Part shown: in pieces, positions 20,543 to 32,500 of the stretch
How positions within the stretch are numbered: position 1 is the stretch's first letter
Layout: each line of letters opens with the position of its first letter
From: Enoplolaimus lenunculus
Lineage: Eukaryota > Nematoda > Enoplea > Enoplida > Thoracostomopsidae
Assembly (NCBI GenBank): GCA_030248215.1
Contig: JASANG010004101.1
Coordinates: 300,906-364,905 of the forward strand
Direction of reading: 5' to 3'
Length of the DNA stretch: 64,000 bases
Made by a program: the position numbers and the translations under genes
Notes under the pieces: generated by a model
What the model was told of the DNA's origin: nothing
Seen by the model: only the letters and a program-made list of their open reading frames with translations
Databases searched by the model: none

Positions 20543-20954
20543 CAGGGTGTGAACGGACAGTAAAAGTAACGGAAACAGAAACGGAAACGTATAGTGATGG
20601 AAATAACAGAAACCTAAACGCAAACGGAAAACGGACATTGAAGTATATAAATTTCAGATAAATTTTATTTTTCTGCCAAACAATCGAGACGTGTAAAAAT
20701 GTTCACCGGGCTTTCAAAAATTTTAAAGAAACAATGGCGGGTGCATCGAAATTTTTAACATTGTGGATGAATATCGTATTTTTTGCTTCAGTTCGGACTA
20801 ATTGCAGCACATCTGTTATGAAAAATTGCAAGAAATTTACGTAATTAATAACTAGTTTTGAACATAAAAATAAACGAATTTCCGGTTTGTCTATATAATG
20901 GAAACGGAAACGACTACCGATTTTTACTGGAAACGAATATCTGCTTACACCCTA
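20543..20954. mobile_element. hAT-type non-autonomous element, family B, copy 1
   Basis: 412 bp with ends CAGGGTGTGAACGGA and (reverse complement) TAGGGTGTAAGCAGA. It is flanked by near-identical 8-mers CACGCCAC (20535-20542) and CATGCCAC (20955-20962), which fit a hAT target duplication with one change. Subterminal GGAAACG words are repeated. It lies about 320 bp before the bestrophin start codon. Confidence 0.75.
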
Positions 20955-21277
20955 CATGCCACCAAATCTATTGTTGAATCAGACAGATTCGTTGTTGAAA
21001 ATAGAAATGGTAGCACTTACAAGCTTAATTTAAATCTGTTACTTTGCTATGAGCTGCGCTATTTAGGTCGAGGTATTTAAGGCTTCCATGGTTAAAAAAG
21101 AACCACCGTTCCGATTCTTTAACAATTGAAACAAAGCTGTTATCTTGAGCGGTTATATTTGTGTTCTATCAGCGACGATTATTTTGGAACATCACTGTTT
21201 ATTCTTGACAGAAGTATGAAACTGTATTACTGTATGTAGTATGCGTTCACTTGCGACTAATTACATTGAATTAAAAA

Positions 21278-21405
21278 ATGACAATTTCCTATACAGGTCG
21301 TTTTGGTGCTCTGTTGTTCCGATGGAAAGCGAGTTTATGGAAAAATGTTTGGAAGGAATTGGTTACATATGTCGTGTTGCATTACTTTGTTGCTTTCGTT
21401 TACAG
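21278..21405 (+). CDS. Bestrophin exon 1
   Basis: Codes [16 protein letters not shown] and on to VAFVY plus two bases of the next codon; the donor is CAG|GTAAAT. MTISYT matches the conserved bestrophin start (human BEST1 MTITYT), which fixes the start. The segment equal to BEST1 residues of about 7-14 is shortened; CAG at 21294-21296 also looks like an acceptor, so a further upstream exon cannot be excluded. Confidence 0.8.
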
Positions 21406-24400
21406 GTAAATTTACACGTAAAATGGAAACGACCATATTTGAAGTTGCTTTTCTGGACGAAGCAATTATAAAGTTTGCCCATTTCTAGTGATCATACTAG
21501 CGACACGTCCGAGAATCAAGTATTACAGTTGATTAGTTTAGTTGTGAGTAATTTGTTATTTCTTTGAAAGCTTCAGTTTCATATTTGGACACAAACTATA
21601 GTGTTTACGGCAAATTTTTCTATTCAATCCAAGTATTTCCGTAATGCAACAATTGTGTATGGAATCAACTCACCCTTATTATTGAAGGTCTCAACCAGTA
21701 GTAGATGCGAAGTAATGACCCAGTTTCTTAAAACTTCGTATATTAGAAACGATAGCAATTGCCAACACACTATCTTAGAATAACTTACAAGTAATACGAT
21801 GTTGTATGGCTACAATGTAAACGGTACCCGTCCGATAGAGACCCTTCTTAATATTTGTCTTACAATAGAACTAAATGTTGCGGGAGCTTTTTAAAACAAG
21901 GTTTCGCGAGCCAAATACAACGGTTTAAATACAGTATTACAAGACGTGCTTTACAAACTGCAACTACTACGTGCTTGACAACCATCAAACTGCTATGTCT
22001 TTATTTCATATAAAATTTACTATTGAAATTCACTTATACGAAATATTAGAGGAATGTGCAACTTTTTCTTCTCTTTATGCAATTAATACAGTAACTGAAA
22101 CCACAGGGATTTTAACTTGTGCGTTTAAGCATTTCCAGCTCAAACTAAGCAAGATTGATCATTTTTCCTATGTTGCAACCAAGTCAATTCAGAATATTTA
22201 TAACCCATAAACAGATGGTTTATCATTAGGTTCACTAATTCCCAACTTTGCAAGGATCCCATTTAATTTTTATTGGTTGCCTTTCAGATTTGCAATGACT
22301 CCAACGCAACAAAAAACGTTTGCTTTAATTGTGATCAACTTAAACGAACGAGCTGTAGCGGCTGTTCCGATGGCATTTCTTCTTGGAAACTACGTCGTGA
22401 CCGTTGTTAAACGCTGGTGGGAACAGTTCGAAAATATTTCTTGGCCGGATGAATTTTTATTATTAGTCAGCGCTCATATTAAGTTAGTATATCGATGCTG
22501 ATTTTACCAAAAATTACTTAAAATCAGATTTTTTTAATTGTGTATATTTGTATCATACAATTTTTAATACTGTTTTTGTTTTAACTTTTTTAAGAAAAAT
22601 GTGGTGACCGTAGCGTGACATATTATATGAATGTGATGTTTTTCACGTTTGTGTGAAGAGACTTGCGTCTTGGCAGAAAAATGATAAACATTTTTGGCTT
22701 CGGTTTTTTGTAAAAGTTGGTGATAACTTTCCTCAATTTAATTTTAGAGGACATGATGAGTCCAAATTGTTTCTGCGGCGCAACATTGCTCGATACTGTA
22801 TAGCAAGTGCGGTATTATCATGGCGAAATATATCAGCTCGTGTATTGAAACGTTTTCCAACCGCAGAACACTTATCTGAATCAGGTCTAATGACCAAAGA
22901 CGAACTAATTCTGTATGTTTGTACCGCAATTTTACAATCTTGCGATCGAGATAGGCTGGGAATGTACCTATGCATTTAGATTTGGTCGAATCGTGAAATA
23001 TATATTTTAGTTTTGGCAATATGCAGTGTACAATATATAAACTATGATGTTAATCTCCCTTTCTTTTAGGACAAGTGTTATATCTTTTTAAATCAGCAGA
23101 TAATTTGTAGGCTTGCGAAAACTGCTTTTCATACCAATGAAAATTCGTGGTTTTAAGACTGACAAGTGTGAGAAAGTAAATGTGTTTATCACCCAATCCG
23201 TTGTATTATCTCGATTAATCAAAGTTTTTCAAGTATTAGAACTACATTTTTGAAACAACTTAAGGATTAATACCTTCAGGTATCGTTCAACCGAAGCACC
23301 TTATGGCCGATGGTTTATTCCTCTCAATTGGGTGCAATCTGAAATACTCAAACTGCAAGAAGACGGTGACCTCAATAATGCGCAAGCGATGCAGTTATTA
23401 GCATCACTTGATCACTATCGTAAAAAATTCATACGGTTATTCGTCTGTGATTGGATTAGGTATAAATTGTTGATTTATATGCAAGTAATTTCAACTGAGT
23501 AACCACTTTTCTTGTCAAATTGATTTCCCAAAATTATTGGCATCTCTAACTATTTTTGCGTATTGTATTGACCCGAATAAAAGGGGGGTGATAAGGGTGG
23601 TACCCATTTTGAGTCCAAATCAATAGGAGGCCGTTTCCCGAATCAGAGTCCGTAAGCGGATAGTGTCCCGAAACCCTAATTAGAGTCCATAAATGTCAAT
23701 TAGCTCTAAGTGTCACGCCTATACGACTCGAGGACCAAATAATTTGAGTTCGAAACTTTAAAGCGTACCTAAATTTTGAAAGTACATTCATAAGTGTAAC
23801 CTTGTTTTATCCCTGAAGCTATTGACACAAGACAAATAAACGTCTAATTCAACGGATAATTACAGTACCGGATATATATCAGTAACGTAGGGCGGCGGAG
23901 CGTGGGTTAAAAATAAATAACAGTCCATAACCGAATAACAAGGGGGGTGGCCTCTGGAGAGGCCAAATAAATACCAGCCCCCACTTATTCGGGTCACCAC
24001 AGTATAAACTGTAGAATTTTAGAAAACCCCCAAACTTGAAACTTAATCGTAAGATAAAACAAATAATCACCGGCTTTTCGCTCGCGCTGTTTGCGAGGTT
24101 TTCTTCATTATTTTAACTACAGATCGTTTGCCTAAAATGGTCGCGTTTCAAAAATTCGAGCATGTGTGTGCATCTTCTGACCTCTCTTGATTGAAATTTT
24201 TTAAAAATTTGACATTTTAAGGTCCCATGGTCTCCACAAAGTTGCATTGTCAAAATTTTAGACAACTTATGTCATTCGACGAATCTGGTTGAACTGAGTT
24301 TCATGGGTTTTTATTTTCTGCAATCAAACATTTGGCTGGGTTATCAGTTATTGGTACATCACTGATATGGCGCCGTCCCAAATCGCTGCAGAGCGCCAAA

Positions 24401-27400
24401 TAGTGCTTCGATCATATTAGGTTTACCAATTATCGGATTGAAGAAAAATCAACACTAATCGGCTCTGCAGTTCCCAAAATTCGTCGAACCATGTATAATT
24501 TATCTGATTCTTTGCCAAAAAAATTTTCGGGTCCCACGGGGTGGGAACTTAAATATAGAAATTTTCAAAAAAAATAAATTTGGGTGCGAAATGATCAGTG
24601 GTGGTCATGATATCACTTGGCCAAGCTCCGGCTGTGGAGCAGGACGATAAAGACCTTCTCTCAACCAGATCAACTGCAAACCGGAGATTTAGCCTAGAAT
24701 TGACACAAAAACGCGTCAAACATTTTTGAATATCATCTTTACTGACCACAAATTATCATTTCGGGGGATGTCCCATTTTGTTTTAAAGTGACCTTCCCTG
24801 CGAGATTGATTCGTTACGAGTTTTAACCGCTCCCAACGTAAGCAATTTAACTCGTTTTCATAGCAGTGAACTTGGACTCAACTCACAACGTGCCTCACTG
24901 CCGACATGCTTAACTGCCTATTAATACGATTCTTTTCGGTTATTCCGCAAGACGCCGTTCGGCCGAAAATTGCCGGATTTTGAATTTTAGCTTATTGAAC
25001 ATTTTATAACCTCTCCTGATATTCCGTTTTTTGATCTTCAAAAGATTTCAACCCTTAGGATAGAAGAACTATGAAAAAAGTTTAAACAATTTGTATAGGT
25101 TTTGACGCGGCATGCGATGCTGGGTCGAATGGTGCGATAATTTTGTTATAAATTTATTGGTTTTACGAGTTGTGGTCAAAAACGACTGATCGCATCCAAA
25201 ACGAATTGCTGGGTTCAAAATCAGTAATCATAGATCAGTTCTCTAATCCCAAGATATTTAGCATCGTTCGGCACAGCATATCAAGCTGCGTCGAACGGTA
25301 TGTAACTCTGTTGTTCAATTTAACAGTGTTCCACTGTAACACAAGTTTATGAGGGGGCATTCTGTAGTGTGGTAAACGGGGAATTTTAGAATGATGGCTG
25401 ACATTCCAAAATAAGAATCGACCATTTTCAATGCCCGCGGGATACTTTATAATGGCCAGGAGCTGTTTTGAAATGCTTGGGCGAACAAAGTATAAGGTAC
25501 AATATAAAATGTGTCACCGGCCTTATTTTGCAGTTAGTACGCGAAGGTTCATCGTGTCATAAATATATGTCTAAAATTAATGGCCACAATATTAGGCTTA
25601 GGCTTTGGCTTCGGAAATGCCTTACCTTAGCTGGCCCATGTAAAGATCAGGGGCGGAACGTTTTTGTGGGCCTAGAAAAGAGAAAGCTTCAGCTTTAGAC
25701 TATTTTTTGCTTGGCTTAGGCTTAGGCTTAAGCTTAGAAATATGCTCTTTGCTTGGCTTAGGCTTAGGCTTAAGCTTAGAAATATGCTCATTCTTAAGCT
25801 TTGGCTTAGGCTTAGGCTTAAGAATATGCTTATAATGCTGTTCCGCCCCTGCTCTTTACATTGGCCCTGAAGCCTGACCCTAAAAGCCTTCCCTAAGGTT
25901 TTACCTAAGTCGTTACACGCAAAGATTCACCGTGTCAAGAATATATGTTTAAAATTAATGGCCGCAGAGTTAGGCTTAGCCTTAGGTTTCGGAGGTTTCG
26001 GAAATGCCTTACCTCAGCCTAACCCTAAACGTTTCCCTAAGCCTTTATCTAACCCTTTAATCTTAAACGTGGAAGGAAACTTTGAAACAACAAAAGTTCG
26101 GTTTAAGCTGCTCTGTGCCTAAGTAGCGATTGTCGTATAGAGTTAACGTTTAAAAGTGAATTTTAGGTATTGATCAAACCAGAATGCAATTTTAAAACAT
26201 AATTTGATTCAAAACATGCAAATGAAATGGAGTGTTGTTTATAGTATATAAACACGTTTAGTTTTATAGCATCCCGTTGGCATACACTCAGCTAGCAACA
26301 ATCACTACATACAGCTATTTTGCTGTGACACTAATTGCTCATCAGGAAATCAAAGCAGAACATATCGTAGGAACGTCGAAATCACACCGTCTCGATATGT
26401 ACGTACCAATCCTTTCCATCATGCAGTTTTTGCTGTATATGGGTTGGTTAAAGGTTAGTAGTACAAACAAATGTTACATTTTGCAGAACCAATCATCAAA
26501 AGTCAAAACGTTAAAAATAGCATTTAACTAATTTGAGACAATTATTGCATTCAGTATCTGAGAAACAGACATTACGCAAACAGCCGAAGCTTAAATCAGT
26601 TTGGTGATTTTATGAAAATGCAATGTAAAATAGTTAGAAATATTGCTGAGAATCGTAGCTGTGTTGGTTGAATTTTTGTCAAATAAAAATCGTTGTATCA
26701 AGGTTAGAACCCAATTGCTGGTTCAGGATTAAACTTTGTTAGGAATGGGAAATCGGTTATAGTCAGAGTCCATGCTGACAGTTAGACAACAGTATAAAAT
26801 TTACTTAATTTTACAGGTTATAAAAATACCAATGCGCGTTCCGGTTTAGTATACACTTTTTTATGGATGGGCAGTCTCTTGTAAGATTACGTTAACTATA
26901 ACACTAGTATCTCAATTGCTTTAAAATATAAATAAAAATAATGTCATGCCAGTAAATCATGAACCCATGAACGTAGCCAGGATTTTCGTTCGGGGGCACA
27001 CAAATACTTAAGAGGTTTAGTGTGCAGTCATACAGTAGCAGTCAATACGCAACGCATATAACAATTCGGGAAAAAAAGATTTTGGCACATATACCACTAA
27101 AGCAATGTCGGTTGAGAATAGAAAAGCACCAACAGCTAGTGTGTGGGAGTTAAACTCACATGAACAATATCATATTTTCAATTTATTCAAAAATGAAATT
27201 TTTTGCAAAACCATTGGGGCTCCGGCCGTCTTACTCGAGCCCCCTGGCTACGTCCGGCAGTTTTATACATTGTCCAAAAACCTGTCGCATTCTCCTATAA
27301 ATGGACTGTCAGCGAGTGTTGGTTTCAGGTTGCAGAAAAACTTATTCATCCGTTTGGCGAAGAAGACGATGATTTTGAGCTCAACTATATTATAGGTATG

Positions 27401-28048
27401 AACGGTTATGGTATTCAATAGACGGGACGTTTCTTCCAGTGAAATTGCCACATATACAATTGTGTGGCTGCAATTAATCGCATATTACTATGAGTCCGTC
27501 TTACGGTTGTACTGTTCAACCGTTTTAACAAGTACATAATGTGTAACAGTAAATAACTGTACAAACGATCTAAGGTAATATGCAAAGTTATTTCATTGAT
27601 TTATTATAATAAGGTTTAACCAGCTAAAGCCGCATGATAGATTTGACATAAATAATTGTTGTGTGTTTCAGACCGCCACCTCTACATTGGTATGATGCTC
27701 GTTGATAGCCAGCACCGCTCATGTCCGGCAGACATCCGGAAACCAGATCCGTTTTACGGCCACGCAGCGGTGTTGCCACATACCAAGGCTTCACATCGTA
27801 TTCAAAACCATGATCCTCGATCAAAATCAGGCGGCGCGTTACCGTTTGATGAAATGGCTCTGTTAACATCGTGTCCAAGTGTTGCTGCACAGTTGTCAAA
27901 AAATTCACTAATTGGACAACACCCATCTGTTCAACATTCGAAAACATCAATCGATGGCAGTGGAGGATTAAAAGTTGTCGCAACTGATGACACAATGATT
28001 GTTGCTGCATCTCGCAACGAACTTGATGGACATAAATCATCAATGTAG
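21278..28048 (+). CDS. Bestrophin-type calcium-activated chloride channel
   Basis: Seven exons (21278-21405, 22288-22482, 22748-22963, 23280-23459, 26270-26453, 27329-27395, 27672-28048) join in frame into 448 codons plus stop. Bestrophins are pentameric anion channels of the plasma membrane. Family signatures seen in order: MTISYT start; [16 protein letters not shown] (first membrane region); VPMAFLLG pore neck; [30 protein letters not shown]...GLMT; ACTCAG-coded [28 protein letters not shown] calcium clasp. The last 125 codons diverge from the family. Odd points: the neck residue equal to human BEST1 F84 is Asn, the N terminus is about 8 residues short, and about 16 extra residues precede WFIPLNW. 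It is a host gene with repeats only in its introns. Exon 3's donor was chosen because it keeps the frame. Confidence 0.92.
22288..22482 (+). CDS. Bestrophin exon 2
   Basis: Acceptor CTTTCAG, donor AA|GTTAGT. It completes Arg43 and codes the pore neck (V69, F73, N77) and the [13 protein letters not shown] signature. Confidence 0.92.
22748..22963 (+). CDS. Bestrophin exon 3
   Basis: Acceptor ATTTTAG. It codes [16 protein letters not shown] and [16 protein letters not shown]. The donor AAT|GTACCT at 22964 keeps the frame into exon 4 and adds about 16 residues to the family pattern. A donor at 22917 (TAT|GTTTGT) would give the usual length but breaks the frame by one base, so the end of this exon is the least certain point of the model. 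Confidence 0.75.
23280..23459 (+). CDS. Bestrophin exon 4
   Basis: Acceptor CCTTCAG, donor AG|GTATAA. It codes [12 protein letters not shown] and, at the end, LFVCDWI, equal to the conserved YDWISIP region. Confidence 0.9.
23563..24002 (+). mobile_element. MITE, TA-flanked family, copy 2
   Basis: About 440 bp in bestrophin intron 4, flanked by TA on both sides (23561-62, 24003-04). Ends: TTGTATTGACCCGAATAAAA and, reverse complement, CTGTGGTGACCCGAATAAGT. It is the same orientation and internal order as the other copies. Confidence 0.85.
25586..26040. repeat. TTAGGC-rich patch with 45-bp duplication
   Basis: Runs of TTAGGCTTAGGCTTA, including a tandem duplication (about 25705-25795) of a unit with GGCTTAGGCTTAGGCTTAAG and AGAAATATGCTC. 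Similar short patches occur at about 36785, 42345, 44820 and 55870. They look like degenerate simple repeats of a dispersed family, inside bestrophin intron 4. Confidence 0.65.
26270..26453 (+). CDS. Bestrophin exon 5
   Basis: Acceptor TTTATAG, donor AAG|GTTAGT. It codes [17 protein letters not shown] and LLYMGWLK, the last two membrane regions. It follows a 2.8 kb intron holding MITE copy 2 and TTAGGC-type patches. Confidence 0.93.
26971..27253. mobile_element. Short inverted-end element, copy 1
   Basis: Inverted ends ACGTAGCCAGG (26971-26981) and CCTGGCTACGT (27243-27253), in bestrophin intron 5. The right two thirds repeat at about 39060-39291. No coding frame and no clear target duplication. 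The CGTAGCCAGG end is often seen in animal DNA transposons, so a non-autonomous DNA element is likely. Confidence 0.55.
27329..27395 (+). CDS. Bestrophin exon 6 (calcium clasp)
   Basis: A 67-nt exon with acceptor GTTTCAG and donor TAG|GTATGA. It codes [20 protein letters not shown]; the acidic cluster at 312-316 equals the BEST1 EDDDD clasp, with one Asp replaced by Glu. Confidence 0.94.
27672..28048 (+). CDS. Bestrophin exon 7 and stop
   Basis: Acceptor TGTTTCAG. It begins [12 protein letters not shown], equal to DRNLQVSLLAVDEM. The rest is unlike other family members and ends HKSSM and TAG at 28046-28048. The autoinhibitory segment of vertebrate forms is not recognisable. Confidence 0.88.
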
Positions 28049-29118
28049 ATATTTACTTACTTTCAGTAATTTCACTCATTTGGATTGAATACGCGGATAC
28101 CGTGCATTTTAATGGCAACGCTCCAATCCTGGTGCATTGTTTTACATATTTTCATATCTGTTGTATCAGAATGGGACATTTTGTTTTTATTTGTGTATGA
28201 CAAAACAGTTGACAAATTTGAAATGCAATTTAAATTAAAAGGAAAAAATAATTCTTCGTTGTACAAAATTTAAAATCTGCACCGTTTCGAAATGTTTCCG
28301 TAGACCATAGTGGTGAAATCCTAAATCTAAATACCTTAAACCATTTGCTGTTTGCAGAAAAGTATTGTTGCGTTTGTCATCGCTAGCTATGTATTTTCTG
28401 CTGATATACATGTGCATACAAGAGTGGCCGTAAAAAATTCAGACTGGAGAGGCAATATGGAATGCTCTAAATAGAAAACTCTTAGCACAGAACTATGCAT
28501 TATTCAATTATATAGAGATACATGTCGAGATTTGGGAATCAGTGGCGTTTGGTACTTAAGTGGCGGTTTGACCGATTGCAATATAATATCAGCCTGAACC
28601 TCCAGCACAGAAGATCAGCTCGCTTAGCTTTGTATGCGCCCGGTTTGCACAAAGCGCCAACTTTTTGAGATATTTTGTATTGAAAGTGCTGACGACATAG
28701 TGTCTGAATTATGATTTGAACATATTTAACACATTTATAGAAACTGACAAAAAAAGTGGCATTCAATTAATCGTTGAAGTAAACTTTTTTGAACTGGCTC
28801 TAGAGAATGTAGTACTGTATTAAAAACTATAAGGCAGGCTGACCAGTTTCCGTAAATAAGGAAAGCCCCCTGGACTCGCTGCATTCTTGGCAAAACAACC
28901 TTAGAAAGCCCACGTTGTTGAGAAAACTGGAAACTGTTTAACTTGCATTATAGTTAGGTAAGTGAAGTATGCTTAACAAAAAGCTAACTGATGCTTAGTA
29001 ATGAAATAAGATTGTTGTTGGCGTTCACCGAGATCTAAGAAATGCTTGTGAAAGTTCTTATACCATAACGTAGATGATAAAAAGTTTAGCCCTTTGACTC
29101 ATTAAAAAATGCGAATTA
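28049..29118. other. Bestrophin 3' flank, nothing else recognised
   Basis: AT-rich DNA that should hold the 3' UTR; I cannot place the poly(A) site with confidence. Short open frames only. Confidence 0.4.
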
Positions 29119-29556
29119 TAGGTTGACCCGAATAAGAGGGGGTAATAAGAGGGGGTTCCCATTTTGAGTTCCAATCAATAGGAGTCCGTATCCCTAATAA
29201 GAGTCCGTAAGCGAATAGAGTCCCTAAACCCTAATAAGAGTCCATAAATGTCAATTATCCCTAATTGTAGCGCATAAATGACTCCAGGACCAAATAATGT
29301 GAGTTTGAAACTTTAAAGCTTACTTAAATTTTGAAAGTACATTCCTAACTATAACCCTGCGTTATCGCTCAAGCTTTTAATGCAAGGTAAAAACCGTTTA
29401 ATTCAATGGATAGTTGCAATCCGGATATATATCAGTAAGGAAGGGTGGCACAGGGCCGGTTGAAAATAAATAACAGTCCGTAACCGAATAACAAGGGGGG
29501 TACCCTCTGGAGAGGCCAAATAAATATCAGCTCCCCTCTTATTCGGGTCACTACAC
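29119..29556 (+). mobile_element. MITE, TA-flanked family, copy 3
   Basis: About 438 bp. Left end GGTTGACCCGAATAAGAGGG, right end (reverse complement) GTGTAGTGACCCGAATAAGA; TA follows the right end. The outer left few bases have decayed, so the exact start is uncertain. Internal sequence is close to copy 2. Confidence 0.82.
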
Positions 29557-32500
29557 TAAAATATGACAACCAGGTTAGTACAACATTTTAATGTTGTTAA
29601 ACAACAAGACTTATATTGCAGAAACACTACGCTTTTAGTTTGCTTTAAAACAACGCTTTAAACAAGAATTGTTCTGCAGTGCGATGCAATTTACAGTTAA
29701 AACTTTTGTCATCGACTTTGCAATAATAGAAGACTATGTAAACACGATTAATCTGATTTGTTTCGACACTGTGAGTGTGTGCTTGGAAAATGAATGTTTC
29801 ATATTATAAAGCTCTACCAATGCTTCAGCTAAATACATATAAAGCATATGTTAGCAAATTGCAAAACGTACTAAAACAAATAACAATACCGTTGGCCGTT
29901 AACAACGCTGAAGCGAAAAACACAACTGATCTGACAAACTAACAACATGTTTCCAATTGCAGCATCTACTATAGTCTGTTAACCTCTTCTCGAGGAAAAA
30001 TTGGTAACATTTTATAACAACGTTTTTCCCTTCGATTTTGAAACTCTACGAGTGGCGTTATGCTGATTTCCGACACCATACGACAATGCGAGTGAATTGG
30101 GACACGCAAAAGCATAACAGTTTGCAAACAAATATTATTTGAGTTGTATCGCATTATGCTGCTCTGTTAGGCGCTGGCACGATAAGTATAACGCCACCCT
30201 AGCCATGATATGCTACCGCAAACGCTAAACACATCTTTTCAGACTGTTTCACTAAAGCTAGTTAAGTAATGTATTAGTCAAAAGTCAGAAAATAATCAAA
30301 TATTGAATATATGTAAATTATTGCATGACAATTCGCTTTGATGAATCTCAAATTTCCGGTTTAAAAAAGGACCGTTTATCCGGTGTTGTTGTCAACCCAG
30401 AGGTGTCTGTGTAATATAGCTGTAGAAACGAATATTGGTTCTTTAGAAAAATGAACTCATTAATTTATGGTAATTGTGATCGCTTAATGGTTTGCAAAAT
30501 GCCGACCATGTCAGTTTAAAGTGTATTTTTAGTATTAAATTTTAACTTTGAATAAATATTCTGTGCAGACAGTTGTTATAATATAGAACTCTATCGAAAT
30601 CAAATGATATTAGGAAGAAACTGTTTCAGAGCAAATTCATTGTATTTATGAATGTATATATCTGGCATTTAAGTTGTTTGCATATAAGATATATAAGTTC
30701 TTGAATTGTTCTGGTTTAATCTTGTACCACATATGAAATACTGATGAACCTTACTATTTGCATTCAACCGAAGTAACCTACGGTCAACAGTGTTTAGCAA
30801 GCGCTAGGCGTATTTGCAGTTCAAAATCTTCACAAGACGTGACGCAGTGTCAAGATTTCGTAGTCGAAATGTGGCGGCGAAAAATTTCATTCCAGCGTCT
30901 CCAGTTCAATTGAACCCAACGTCAAATTGGATCATAGCATGCTTTTTATTTAAAACTACAATATTTCACCACTTGTATTAAAGCAATAATTTGTAATTTG
31001 TCATTTTCATAACAATAGTTGAAATTGCCCGGAACGTTATGTACACATAAATTGTGCTTGCGTTAGCGATTTGAATAAGGGCAAAGTAAAAAATAACTCG
31101 TTCTGAACAAGGTCGCTGCGCAGATATAAAATGAAATCTTAAAACTTTTGCTAAATTAAAAATTGCAACAAACCTACAACAAAAACCTCTATTAAAAGAG
31201 GTGTTTGGTGTTAATGCACGTGATTTTGTCAAGAAACATTCAACGAAATATTATTTTTGTGAATACACGCTTGTGATACTTTTGTTATTGTTGCCTATTG
31301 AGTATCACGACACTCGTCGATCAACAGCTTACAATCGCAAGTATTGTTACATATGCTTGGGCTGGGGCTACAAGCTTAGGATTATGCTTACGATTATGCT
31401 TTGTTTTGGTTTAGCTTAAGACTTAGGACACTATCGGGCTACAAGTTATCGGCTGTCGAATTGTGATGGTTTCCCCGGATTGATTTTAATGAAATGACAA
31501 AATGGATAGCAAATTCAAATTATATTTATAAAAACACCATAAAATTAGCAAATGCTACTAAACATGATGTGGTTGCTTGCTAGCGCTTACGGTGTTTAAC
31601 TGTGCAAACAACGAACCCATAAACCTCGTAAAATTATACTGCGTTTTGAGCTAAACTGTAAAAGTCCTAAGCTAAAACTTACCCATCATAGTTGTAAAAC
31701 TAAATCTATAACGGTTTGCCGAGAAATAACAATTTTTACACAAAGACTTCTAAGTTTGCACAATTATTGTCGTATTCAGTGTGTATTTTAGATGTGTTTA
31801 GAATTTTTACGACAGCAATTTAAATCGTGAAGCATGGCATAGGTACAGTCGCGTTATATTATAAATGAATTATTACTAATGTTAGCTGATCGTCAGTAAC
31901 GAGGGGCAATAATAGTAAGCACGACATCAAAGTTATCAGAAAAGACGCCACATGTTATAATATAATCAAATATTTAAGCTTACGAGAAGCGCAAATATTA
32001 GGGACTAAGTTCAAACCAAAATAAAAGATATTTCTCAAGTTTGCACTACGGTTTCGTAGAAAACTTGAGTCCAGTTCCCATATTTTCAAATGTATATATA
32101 GCAACTATCATCAGTTAGTTGATAGGTTTTAAAACTCACTAACCTCACTAACTATTGCAATTGTTGAACTCAGAATAAGTACAAGAGTAGAGCAAATCAT
32201 ATGCGTAAAATGTGGTGATTTTTAGTCTCAGTATTCACTGGCTCGAAAGTTGCAACATTTATCTCCTATTAGTAATAGGTGCTACATACATCAAAATCTG
32301 GGCCTAGATTTGCATTGTAGGCAAACATCTTTATGCAGTTACCCTACCCGTAACACTTGAACACCGTTCTGAATCAGCAAATATACATTTGCGTACAACC
32401 ATAATATTTAAAAGTTTACTTAAGCGAGGTGATTTAGCAAAACACCCGAAACATTTTTACAACCCACCAAATACTGTTTTTACTACTGTTGTCCCAAGTT

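Noticed and set aside
21241-21471. 76-codon frame at the bestrophin start
   Set aside because: It reads exon 1 in the wrong frame; the frame from 21278 gives the bestrophin signature.
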